Shown: piece by piece, positions 17,497-26,415 of the stretch
Layout of the letters: every line of letters begins with the position of its first letter
Position numbering within the stretch: position 1 is the stretch's first letter
From: DASRZM01 sp035686365
GTDB taxonomy: Bacteria; Pseudomonadota; Gammaproteobacteria; Xanthomonadales; Xanthomonadaceae
DNA length: 28,634 nucleotides
Reading direction: 5' to 3'
Assembly: GCA_035686365.1 (NCBI GenBank)
Contig: DASRZM010000027.1
Span: 1-28,634, forward strand
Program-made: the position numbers and the translations under genes
The notes under the pieces: model-generated
The model's input: only the letters and a program-made list of their open reading frames with translations
What the model was told of the DNA's origin: nothing
Databases searched by the model: none

Positions 17497-17563
17497 GAAA
17501 AAGGGGACCGAAAAAGGGGACGGGGGGAATTAAGTGTGCTTAATTCCCCCCGTCCCCTTTTTC
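17497..17563. terminator. Second AAAAAGGGG palindrome, likely bidirectional terminator
   Basis: The left arm (17510-17534) and right arm (17539-17563) are perfectly complementary around the loop TGTG. A partial left-arm copy (GAAAAAGGGGA, 17497-17507) precedes it. It lies between the convergent MFS and DUF1428 genes, exactly where a bidirectional terminator is needed. Apart from the loop and the outermost bases it matches 14841-14896. Confidence 0.8.
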
Positions 17564-17570
17564 ACGTCGG

Positions 17571-17927
17571 CTAAAACTCGACGATCGACTTGAAGCCGCC
17601 CCAGAACATGCGCTTGCCGTCGAAGGGATGGTTGGCGGGGTCGTGCATCTCGGCCAGTCGCGGATCTTCCATCACCTTCTTGTTGATGCGGTCGCGGTCG
17701 CGGCGCGACTTGTAGGTGATCCAGGAGAACGCCACCACCTCGTTCTTCTTGAGCTTCACGGCCTGCGGGAACGAGGTGAGCTTGCCGGGCTTGACGTCGT
17801 CCTGGACGCATTCGACGTAGCTGAGCGCGCCGTGCTCCATCCAGATCTTTCCGGCCTTGCGGGCCAGCTTGCGGTAGGCGTCGAGCTTGGCCTCGGGGAT
17901 CGGTACCACGAATCCATCGACGTACAT
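17571..17927 (-). CDS. DUF1428 family protein
   Basis: This 118-residue cytoplasmic protein of the DUF1428 family has a ferredoxin-like dimeric alpha/beta barrel fold. The conserved opening is MYVDGFVVPIP, followed by YRKLARKAGKIWMEHGALSYVECVQDD, then VAFSWITYKSRRDRDRINKKVMEDPR and FDGKRMFWGGFKSIVEF at the end. The biochemical role is unknown. A textbook Shine-Dalgarno (AAAGGAG, seven bases before the ATG) fixes the start at 17927. It is divergent from hutU with about 150 bp between them. Confidence 0.9.
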   Translation of the reverse strand: MYVDGFVVPIPEAKLDAYRKLARKAGKIWMEHGALSYVECVQDDVKPGKLTSFPQAVKLKKNEVVAFSWITYKSRRDRDRINKKVMEDPRLAEMHDPANHPFDGKRMFWGGFKSIVEF

Positions 17928-18040
17928 GCGGGGCTCCTTTGCGCTTGGACGGGCAGGGGAGAGCGTACGCCCATCCCCGGACATTTGGACCGCCGGCAGT
18001 GGTGGAATTCATCGCTGCGGGCCACCCGCCCGCCCTCGGG

Positions 18041-18049
18041 TGCGATAAT
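18041..18049 (+). promoter_or_regulatory. Extended -10 promoter of hutU
   Basis: TGCGATAAT matches TGn plus GATAAT (five of six) and stands 28 bases before the start codon. The expected transcription start is near 18056. A CCGGAG Shine-Dalgarno at 18067-18072 follows. No convincing -35 was seen. Confidence 0.5.
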
Positions 18050-18077
18050 TACAGGCTTCCCGTCACCGGAGTCCTGG

Positions 18078-19751
<1,674 letters not shown>

Positions 19752-19776
19752 GGCGCCGCCCCCGCCGCCCACCCTT

Positions 19777-19890
19777 GTAGGAGCCGCCGTTGGCGGCGAT
19801 CGGGTTGACCGGCGCTCGATCGCCGCCAACGGCGGCTCCTACAAGGGTTTCGGGGGCGGCGGGCCGATCGCCGCCAACGGCGGCTCCTAC
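19777..19890. repeat. Three GTAG REP units after hutU
   Basis: A forward unit (19777-19801, GTAGGAGCCGCCGTTGGC...) is followed by two reverse units (19818-19842 and 19866-19890), all of one subtype. The first two can form a 25-bp-arm hairpin. The GTAG head of the last unit holds the TAG stop codon of the next gene on the minus strand. Confidence 0.9.
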
Positions 19891-21191
19891 AGGGGTTGGG
19901 GGGAATCGGCGGTGATGCGGTGCTGCCTGCGCGCCAGCATCCCGCCGGTGGTGGCCCAGGCCAGCGCGATCGCGGCGCCGAACACGGCCGCCACCGCCGG
20001 CGATGCGCTCACCATGTCCACGCCGGTCTTGACCCAGCCGCTGACGGCGTCGGCGCCGCGGTAGACCACGGTGTCGATGAAGTTCTTGGCCTTGTACTTG
20101 GCCTCGGCGGGCACCACGGTGAACAGCATCTCGCGCCCGGGGCGCACGAAGGCGTACTGGCCGGCGCGGCGCACCACCATCACCACCGCCAGCACCGCGA
20201 ACACCGGCGCATAGGCCAGCCACAGGAATCCGCCGGCGACCACCAGCGGCACCGCCACCAGCAGCACGCCCACGCCCAGGCGCTGGGCGATGCGGCCGGT
20301 CACGAACAGCTGGGTCAGGATCGCCAGCGTCTGCACGATCGCATCGATGGTGCCGAACACGCGCGTCTGGTCCACCGGATCGGGATAGCGCGCCTCCACC
20401 AGCCGGGCCTGCTCGAAGTACAGGAAGGTGGTGACGCTGGCCAGCAGCAGCACGAACACGGCGATGCCCATCAGGAACCGGGACCTGAGCACCTCGGTGA
20501 GTCCGGCGATCGGGCTGCCGCCCAGCGGCGGCGCGCGCGCCAGCGGTTGCGCCGGGTCCAGCGGGTGCGCCTCGCGCCAGCGTTGCAGCGCGCGCGCGAC
20601 CCAGATGCAGGCGGCCAGCAGCACCGAGGCCAGCAGCAGCAGCCCGGCGTGTCCGACCGTGCCCACCAGGGCGATGCCCAGCAGTGGTCCGGTCAGTCCG
20701 CCCAGGCTGGCGCCGGCCGCCATCAGCGCGAACAGGCGCTTGGCCTCGGCCAGTGCGAACAGGTCCGCGAGCAGGCTCCAGGCCACCGAGATCGCGATCA
20801 GGTTGAACACCGACAGCCAGATGTAGAAGCCGCGCGCCAGCCACACCTCGTCCGGTCGCAGGGAAAACCCCAGCGCAAACAGGGCCAGGTTGGCCGCGAA
20901 GAACGCGAACGTCCACGGCAGGATGCGGCGGCGTCGCACGCGGGTGGCGAGCCAGCCGAACAACGGCATCGCCGCGAGCGTGGCCACGAAGGTGCCGGTG
21001 AACAACCATTGCAGGTTGCGCACCCCGCCGGCCACGCCCATGGTCTCGCGCACCGGCCGCAGCAGGAAGTAGCCGCAGAACAGCAGGAAGAACAGCGCGA
21101 AGCCGGCGACCACGGCGGTCGCCTCGTTGCCTTTCAGGTTGAAGACGCGGGCAACCAGGCGTCGCAGCGACCCGTCGCCTTCTGCGGCCAT
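19887..21191 (-). CDS. Tlc/ATP:ADP-carrier-like or MFS-type transporter
   Basis: This 434-residue inner-membrane carrier has about twelve hydrophobic helices. GFALFFLLFCGYFLLRPVRETMG at the start and FNLIAISVAWSLLADLFALAEAKRLFALMAAGASLGGLTGPLLG recall the bacterial relatives of nucleotide (ATP:ADP) antiporters, a branch near the MFS; the usual database name is a guess between these two. FVRPGREMLFTVVPAEAKYKAKNFIDTVVYRGADAVSGW is also typical of that group. The substrate is unknown. The start lies three bases after the stop of the upstream aldo/keto reductase, so the two are an operon. The stop codon is supplied by the GTAG head of a REP element, and the last residues (RITADSPQPL) may have been set by its insertion. 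Confidence 0.78.
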   Translation of the reverse strand: MAAEGDGSLRRLVARVFNLKGNEATAVVAGFALFFLLFCGYFLLRPVRETMGVAGGVRNLQWLFTGTFVATLAAMPLFGWLATRVRRRRILPWTFAFFAANLALFALGFSLRPDEVWLARGFYIWLSVFNLIAISVAWSLLADLFALAEAKRLFALMAAGASLGGLTGPLLGIALVGTVGHAGLLLLASVLLAACIWVARALQRWREAHPLDPAQPLARAPPLGGSPIAGLTEVLRSRFLMGIAVFVLLLASVTTFLYFEQARLVEARYPDPVDQTRVFGTIDAIVQTLAILTQLFVTGRIAQRLGVGVLLVAVPLVVAGGFLWLAYAPVFAVLAVVMVVRRAGQYAFVRPGREMLFTVVPAEAKYKAKNFIDTVVYRGADAVSGWVKTGVDMVSASPAVAAVFGAAIALAWATTGGMLARRQHRITADSPQPL

Positions 21192-21194
21192 GGA

Positions 21195-22115
21195 TCAGCC
21201 TACCAGCGCCGCCAGCGCCTCGCGCTGCGCCTCGTCCAGCAGCGGGCCGTGGCCGGCCTGCAGGTTGTCGCGCTGGTGATCGGGCTTCGAGGTGGCCGGG
21301 ATCACCACGGTCACGGCCGGGTGGCTGAGCACGAACTTCAGGAACAGCTGTCCCCAGGACTGCGCGCCGACCTCGGAGGCCCAGCCGGGCAGTTCCTTGT
21401 CGCGGACGCGCGCGAAGATGCGCCCGTCCTCGTAGGCCCGGTTGATGATCACCGCCACGCCCTGGTCCTGCGCCATCGGCAGCAGCCGCTGCTCGGCATT
21501 GCGCGAGGCCACCGAGTAGTTGATCTGGATGAAATCGGGCTGGCCCTCGGCCATCGCCTCGGCCAGCTCGTCGTGGGCGCTGTCCAGGTAATGGGTCAGG
21601 CCCACGTAACGCAGCTTGCCCATCTGCCTGAGCGCCCGCGCCAGATCCAGCTGCGTGCGCCAGTCGCGCAGGTTGTGCACCTGCAGCAGCTCGATGCGGT
21701 CGGTGTGCAGCCGCTGCAGCGAGTGCTCGAACTGCCGCATGCCGGCTTCGCGCCCGGTCACGCCCGAGAGCTTGGTCGCCAGGAAGATCCGGTCGCGGAT
21801 GCCCATCTGCGCCATCAGGTCGCCGAGTACGTCCTCGGCGCGCCCGTAGGTGGGCGCGGTGTCGATGAGGCTGGCACCGCCGTCGACGAAGGCCTGCAGC
21901 ACCTCGCGCAACGGCGCCCGCGCCTGCGCCGATGCGCCGACATCGAAGCTGCCCGAGGTCCCCATGCCGATGACCGGGATCGGTTCGCCGGTGGCCGGTA
22001 CCGCGCGCTGGCGCAACGACGCGGCCCACGCTGCACGCGTGAAGTGCAGCGGCACCAGCGCGGCGGCGGCGGCGCCCAGCACCATGGAAACCAGTTCGCG
22101 GCGGGTGCTCGCCAT
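21195..22115 (-). CDS. Exported aldo/keto reductase
   Basis: This 306-residue aldo/keto reductase-fold protein is a TIM barrel using NADPH in characterised members. Visible family elements are VIGMGTSGSFD, ASLIDTAPTYGRAEDVLGD (catalytic Asp and Tyr), IFLATKLSG (catalytic Lys), IELLQVHNLRDW (His), and VVIPATSKPDHQRDN (cofactor binding). The N-terminus MASTRRELVSMVLGAAAAALVPL carries a twin arginine followed by a hydrophobic segment, so it is probably exported by Tat with cofactor bound. The start at 22115 has a GGGAG Shine-Dalgarno; the upstream extension to 22202 lacks support. It is the first gene of an operon with the Tlc-like transporter three bases downstream. The substrate is unknown. 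Confidence 0.87.
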   Translation of the reverse strand: MASTRRELVSMVLGAAAAALVPLHFTRAAWAASLRQRAVPATGEPIPVIGMGTSGSFDVGASAQARAPLREVLQAFVDGGASLIDTAPTYGRAEDVLGDLMAQMGIRDRIFLATKLSGVTGREAGMRQFEHSLQRLHTDRIELLQVHNLRDWRTQLDLARALRQMGKLRYVGLTHYLDSAHDELAEAMAEGQPDFIQINYSVASRNAEQRLLPMAQDQGVAVIINRAYEDGRIFARVRDKELPGWASEVGAQSWGQLFLKFVLSHPAVTVVIPATSKPDHQRDNLQAGHGPLLDEAQREALAALVG

Positions 22116-22445
22116 CGCAATCACTCCCGGTGGATGCGGCCGGAGCCAAGCATAGCGCCTGCCCGGAATCGTCGCTTCCTGCCCCTGGAATTCACAGCCC
22201 ACTCACAACTGCGGTCCGGCTGTCGCCGGGAGTGTGGCGCCCATCGCAGATTCACGTCGCGTAAGGGCGCTAAGGTAAGAGGAGGACCGCTTTGGCAGCA
22301 GTCCGTATTGTAGGCAAGGCCCGGGGAGGGGCCCGACGCAGCCGCGTGAAGTCGGCCGCGCCGTCCTGTGCATGCGCAATCGGCATGCACGAATCCGCGA
22401 CGAAAGCGCGGGTGTGATGTCGGGCAGGCCCCGGGAGCCGACACG
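22116..22445. other. Divergent intergenic region between reductase and kinase operons
   Basis: These 330 bp hold the promoters of the reductase operon (minus) and of the kinase operon (plus). There is a GC-rich hairpin (GGCCCGGGGAGGGGCC, 22318-22333). No GTAG REP, convincing -35/-10 pair or small gene was found. Confidence 0.4.
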
Positions 22446-23612
22446 ATGAGCCAGATGCGCGCGAAGGACGCCGTACTGCGCGGTGGGCGGGTGCCCAGCG
22501 CAGCCGAGGCCCGTTTCAGCGCACTGCTCGCTGCCGCACCCGACGCGATCATCGTCGCCGACGACCAGGGCTGCATCGTGCTGGTCAACGACCGTGCGCT
22601 GGAGCTGTTCGGCCACACGCGCGAAGCCCTGCTCGGGGCGCCGTTGACGATGCTGATCCCCGAGCGCCTGCGCGATGCGCACGAGTCCGGGTTCCGACGC
22701 CACCTGGAAACCGGCGAAACCCGCGTGATCGGACGCACCGTGGAGCTGCCGGCGCTGCACCGCGACGGCGGCGAATTTCCCATCGAGCTGTCGCTGGGGC
22801 GCTACCGTTGCGAACACGGCTGGCAGTTCACCGGCATCGTGCGCGACATCAGCGAACGTCGGCGCGCCGAGCAGCGCATCGCCGAGCTCAACGCCACGCT
22901 GCAGCGGCGCGCGGTCGAGCTGCAGGCAGTCAACGAGGAGCTGGAGTCCTTCAGCTATTCGGTCTCGCACGACCTGCGCGCGCCGCTGCGCGCGATCGAC
23001 GGCTTCAGCCGCGCGCTGCTGGAGGACCAGGCCGAACGGCTCGACGCCGAGGGCCAGGCCTGGCTCGGGCGCATCCGGGCGGCCACGCACCGGATGGGCG
23101 TGTTGATCGACGACCTGCTCGAACTGGCCCGCGTCTCGCGGCAGGACGTCACGCCGGTGCCGGTGGACCTGGCCGAGGAGGCGCGGCGGATCGCCGAGAC
23201 CCTGCGGCACGGCGATCCCGAGCGCCAGGTCGAGCTGCGCATCCCCGAGCGTCTGGACGCGCTCGCCGATCCGCGGCTGCTGCGGGTGGCGCTGCAGAAC
23301 CTGATCGGCAACGCCTGGAAGTTCACCGGGCCGCGCGAGCACGCGCGCATCGAGCTCGGCGAGGAACAGCACGATGGCGGGCCGGCGTTCTACGTGCGCG
23401 ACAATGGTGTGGGCTTCGACATGGCCTACGCCGGCAAGCTGTTCGGCGCGTTCCAGCGGCTGCACGATGCCGGCAGCTTTCCCGGCACCGGCATCGGCCT
23501 GGCGACGGTGCAGCGCGTGATCCACAAACACGGCGGTCGGGTCTGGGCCGAGGCGGCCGAGGGCGCCGGCGCCACCTTCTGGTTCACGCTGGGACCGCAG
23601 GGGGCGGCATGA
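22446..23612 (+). CDS. PAS-domain sensor histidine kinase
   Basis: This is a 388-residue soluble histidine kinase with no membrane segment. A PAS domain covers about residues 18-137 (RFSALLAAAPDAIIVADDQGCIVLVND to GIVRDISERRRAEQ). A short coiled coil follows, then HisKA with the phosphorylated H175 in SYSVSHDLRAPLRAIDGFS and a HATPase domain with the N box (QNLIGNAWKF, 284-293), G1 (DNGVGF, 319-324) and G2 (GTGIGL). The HisKA-HATPase half is of the bacteriophytochrome (Cph1) type, but the chromophore modules are absent. The start at 22446 precedes the PAS domain. The next gene overlaps the stop by four bases (ATGA), so the two are translationally coupled; the partner is that response regulator. 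Confidence 0.92.
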   Translation: MSQMRAKDAVLRGGRVPSAAEARFSALLAAAPDAIIVADDQGCIVLVNDRALELFGHTREALLGAPLTMLIPERLRDAHESGFRRHLETGETRVIGRTVELPALHRDGGEFPIELSLGRYRCEHGWQFTGIVRDISERRRAEQRIAELNATLQRRAVELQAVNEELESFSYSVSHDLRAPLRAIDGFSRALLEDQAERLDAEGQAWLGRIRAATHRMGVLIDDLLELARVSRQDVTPVPVDLAEEARRIAETLRHGDPERQVELRIPERLDALADPRLLRVALQNLIGNAWKFTGPREHARIELGEEQHDGGPAFYVRDNGVGFDMAYAGKLFGAFQRLHDAGSFPGTGIGLATVQRVIHKHGGRVWAEAAEGAGATFWFTLGPQGAA

Positions 23613-24037
23613 ACGACAAGAGCATCCTGCTGGTCGAGGACAACCCGGATGACGCCCTGCTGACGCAGCGCGCCTTCCGTCGCAACCACATCGCCAACGA
23701 GATCGTGCTGGCGCGCGACGGCGTGGAGGCCCTTGAGTTGCTGTTCGCCGACGGCGCCGAGCTGCCGGCGGTGGTGCTGCTGGACCTGAAGCTGCCGCGG
23801 CTCGACGGCCTGGAAGTGCTGCGCCGCATCCGCGCCGACCCGCGCACGGCGCTGCTGCCGGTGGTCATCCTGACCAGCTCGCGCGAGGAACAGGACGTGG
23901 TCGGCAGCTACCGGCTCGGGGCCAACTCCTACGTGCGCAAGCCGGTGGACTTCGACCAGTTCGTGGCGGCGGCGCAGCAGCTGGGCCTGTACTGGCTGCT
24001 GTTCAACGAAGCCCCGCCGCCGGTGCGCGGGAAGTAA
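23609..24037 (+). CDS. Single-domain response regulator (Rcp1-like)
   Basis: This 142-residue CheY-like receiver has no output domain. The acidic pair is E10/D11 in LLVEDNPDD, the phosphoacceptor is D59 in VVLLDLKLPRLDG, T89 lies in VILTSS, and K111 in YVRKPVDFDQF. NPDDALLTQRAF and the C-terminal QLGLYWLLFNE are typical of the Rcp1 group that partners phytochrome-type kinases. It overlaps the kinase gene by four bases and lies six bases before the GGDEF-EAL gene, so it probably relays phosphate from the kinase or acts as a phosphate sink between the two. Confidence 0.93.
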   Translation: MNDKSILLVEDNPDDALLTQRAFRRNHIANEIVLARDGVEALELLFADGAELPAVVLLDLKLPRLDGLEVLRRIRADPRTALLPVVILTSSREEQDVVGSYRLGANSYVRKPVDFDQFVAAAQQLGLYWLLFNEAPPPVRGK

Positions 24038-24043
24038 CGGCGC

Positions 24044-26281
24044 ATGGCCGGGAAGACGCCCCTGAAGGTGCTGGTCGTCGAGGACTCCCGCGACGATTTC
24101 GAGCTGCTCGTGCGCGAACTCGAGCGCGGCGGCTTCGCGCCCGAGGCCGAGTGCGTGGCCAGCGGCGCCTCGCTCGAGCAGGCCCTGGACCACGGCGGCT
24201 GGCAGCTGGTGATCGCCGACTACTCCATGCCCGGCTTCACCGGCACGGGGGCGCTGGAGCGGGTGCGCGGGCGCGGCCTGGATGTGCCCTTTATCTTCGT
24301 CTCGGGCACCATCGGCGAGGAGCTGGCAGTGCAGGCGATGCAGTCTGGCGCGCAGGACTACGTGCTCAAGGGCAACCTCAAGCGCCTGGTGCCGGCGGTG
24401 CAGCGCGAGCTGGAACAGGCCCGGCGCCGGCGCGCACAGGCGCAAAGCGAAACCGGGCGCCGCGCCGCCGAGCAACGCCTGCGACTGCTGCAGGCGTTGA
24501 CGCTGGCCATCGTGGAGGCCGCCGACGTGCACGCGGCCCTGTCAGTGACGCTGCAGGAGCTGTGCCAGATCACCGGCTGGACCCTGGGCCAGAGCTGGCT
24601 GCCCGCGGCCGAGGGCGGTCGCGAGCTCGAATGCAGCCCGGCCTGGTACTGCCGCGAGCCGGGCCTGGAGCCGTTCCGCGATGCCAGCCTGGCACGGCGC
24701 TTCCGGCCCGACGAAGGGCTGCCGGGACGGGCGTGGGCGAGCCGCCGCGCGGTGTGGATCGCCGACTGCGACCGCGGGCCCAGGTTGGCGCGCGCCGACG
24801 CCGCCGCGCGGGTCGGCCTGAAGTCCGCCCTGGCGGTGCCGGTGCTGGCCGCGGACGAAGTGGTGGCGGTGCTGGAGTTCTTCCTTCGCGCGCCACGCGA
24901 GTCCGACGAGGAGCTGATGGCACTGATCTCCAGCGTCGCCGCCCAGCTTGGCGGCGCGATCCAGCGCAAGCGCGCCGAACAGCGCCTGCAGTACCTGGCC
25001 CACCACGACAGCCTGACCGGGCTGGCCAACCGCACGCTGTTCCGCGAGCGTCTGCAGCAGGCCCTCGTCGATGCGATCCGGCACGGACGCACCCTCGGCG
25101 TCGCCTTCATCGACCTGGACCGCTTCAAGACCATCAACGACAGCCTCGGCCACGACCTGGGCGACCTGCTGCTGATCGAAGTCGCCGAGCGCCTGCGCCG
25201 CTGCGTGCGCGGCGACGACACCCTGGCCCGCCTGTCCGGCGACGAGTTCGCACTGGTGATGACCCACCTGCGGCGCGCCGACGACGCCACCCGCGTGGCG
25301 CAGAAGCTGATCGAGGCCTTCCACGCGCCGTTCCGCGTCGCCGGCCACGAGCTGTACACCGGCGCCAGCATCGGCGTGACCCTGCACCCGGACGACGGCG
25401 AGGACGTTGAAGGCCTGCTGCGCAATGCCGACATCGCCATGTACCGTGCCAAGGAGCTGGGCGGCAGCGGCTTCCAGTTCTACGCCCGCGAGATGACCGC
25501 GCGCGCACGCGAGCGCCTGGCGATGGAGGGCGCCCTGCGCAAAGCGCTGGCGCAGGAGCGCTTCGTGCTGCACTACCAGCCGATCATGGACCTGTGGCGC
25601 GGGCGCGTGGACGGCTTCGAGGCGCTGCTGCGCTGGCACGACGCCGACCGCGGACTGGTGGCGCCGGGCGAGTTCGTGCCGGTGGCCGAGGAGACCGGGC
25701 TGATCGTGCGCATCGGCGAGTGGGCGCTGTTCAACGCCTGCCGCTCGGTCGCCGGCCTCCCGGGCCTGGCGCGTGTCTCGGTCAACGTCTCGCCGCGGCA
25801 GTTCGTGCAGAGCGACCTGCCGCGGTTGGTGTCCTCGGCGCTGCGGCGCACGGGTCTGGATCCGCACCGGCTGGAACTGGAGATCACCGAGGGCGTGCTG
25901 ATGTCGCGCAGCGACACCGTGCTCTCGGCGCTGTACGAGCTGTCCGACCTGGGCGTGGCCTTCTCCATCGACGACTTCGGCACCGGCTACTCCAGCCTGT
26001 CGTACCTGAAGCGGCTGCCGATCCGGTCGGTCAAGATCGACCGCTCCTTCATTGCCGACTTGCAGCAGGACGAAAGCGTCGCGGCGCTGGTGCGCGGCAT
26101 CATCTCGCTCTCGCACGACCTGGGCTTCGAAGTCGTGGCCGAGGGCGTGGAAACGCACGAGCAGCTCGACTTCCTGCGGGCGCACGCCTGCGACAAGGCG
26201 CAGGGCTACCTGTTCGGCCACCCGCGCCCCGAACAGGATCTGGCATCGATGCTAGCCGACTCGCGCCCCAGCCCCGCGTAG
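24044..26281 (+). CDS. REC-GAF-GGDEF-EAL cyclic-di-GMP protein
   Basis: This is a 745-residue cytoplasmic protein. It starts with a receiver domain (D59 in VIADYSMPGF, S87, K109), followed by a coiled coil (about 118-145) and a GAF domain (about 145-300, LLQALTLAIVEAADVHAAL to AQLGGAIQRKRAEQ). A diguanylate cyclase domain comes next with the signature SGDEF at 398-402, then an EAL phosphodiesterase domain with EALLRW (from 526), DDFGTGYSSLSYLKRLP (from 643) and VVAEGVET. All main EAL metal and catalytic positions I can recognise are present, so phosphodiesterase activity is likely. The cyclase signature has Ser for the first Gly, which many proteins tolerate but some lose activity with. The gene is third in the operon, so the kinase probably controls cyclic-di-GMP turnover. 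Its stop codon is inside the GTAG head of a REP unit. Confidence 0.93.
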   Translation: MAGKTPLKVLVVEDSRDDFELLVRELERGGFAPEAECVASGASLEQALDHGGWQLVIADYSMPGFTGTGALERVRGRGLDVPFIFVSGTIGEELAVQAMQSGAQDYVLKGNLKRLVPAVQRELEQARRRRAQAQSETGRRAAEQRLRLLQALTLAIVEAADVHAALSVTLQELCQITGWTLGQSWLPAAEGGRELECSPAWYCREPGLEPFRDASLARRFRPDEGLPGRAWASRRAVWIADCDRGPRLARADAAARVGLKSALAVPVLAADEVVAVLEFFLRAPRESDEELMALISSVAAQLGGAIQRKRAEQRLQYLAHHDSLTGLANRTLFRERLQQALVDAIRHGRTLGVAFIDLDRFKTINDSLGHDLGDLLLIEVAERLRRCVRGDDTLARLSGDEFALVMTHLRRADDATRVAQKLIEAFHAPFRVAGHELYTGASIGVTLHPDDGEDVEGLLRNADIAMYRAKELGGSGFQFYAREMTARARERLAMEGALRKALAQERFVLHYQPIMDLWRGRVDGFEALLRWHDADRGLVAPGEFVPVAEETGLIVRIGEWALFNACRSVAGLPGLARVSVNVSPRQFVQSDLPRLVSSALRRTGLDPHRLELEITEGVLMSRSDTVLSALYELSDLGVAFSIDDFGTGYSSLSYLKRLPIRSVKIDRSFIADLQQDESVAALVRGIISLSHDLGFEVVAEGVETHEQLDFLRAHACDKAQGYLFGHPRPEQDLASMLADSRPSPA

Positions 26282-26348
26282 GAGCCGCCGTCGGCGGCGA
26301 CCCGACTCGCCCCCCGTCCCCCCGTAGGAGCCGCCGTCGGCGGCGACC
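26278..26348. repeat. Two direct GTAG REP units
   Basis: Units 26278-26302 and 26324-26348 share GTAGGAGCCGCCGTCGGC and end GGCGACC; they are in the same orientation, unlike the inverted pairs elsewhere. The first begins inside the stop codon of the REC-GAF-GGDEF-EAL gene. Confidence 0.9.
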
Positions 26349-26383
26349 CCTGCAAGACCCTGCGTTCACGACCGCCGGCGTAG

Positions 26384-26389
26384 TAAAAT
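26384..26389 (+). promoter_or_regulatory. Probable -10 element of the 355-aa protein gene
   Basis: TAAAAT (five of six to consensus) is 26 bases before the GTG start and is the only A/T-rich patch in the 134-bp spacer. No clear -35 was found. An AGGGG Shine-Dalgarno follows at 26405-26409. Confidence 0.5.
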
Positions 26390-26415
26390 GCTCGCTTCCC
26401 ACCCAGGGGCACCGC

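Noticed and set aside
19777..19890. Simple intrinsic terminator of hutU
   Set aside because: The units belong to the dispersed GTAG REP family and have no T-tract, so they are listed as repeats even though they may affect termination.
24542..26221. 559-aa antisense frame in the GGDEF-EAL gene
   Set aside because: It is a shadow of a well-supported multidomain protein; its composition is typical of antisense GC-rich frames.
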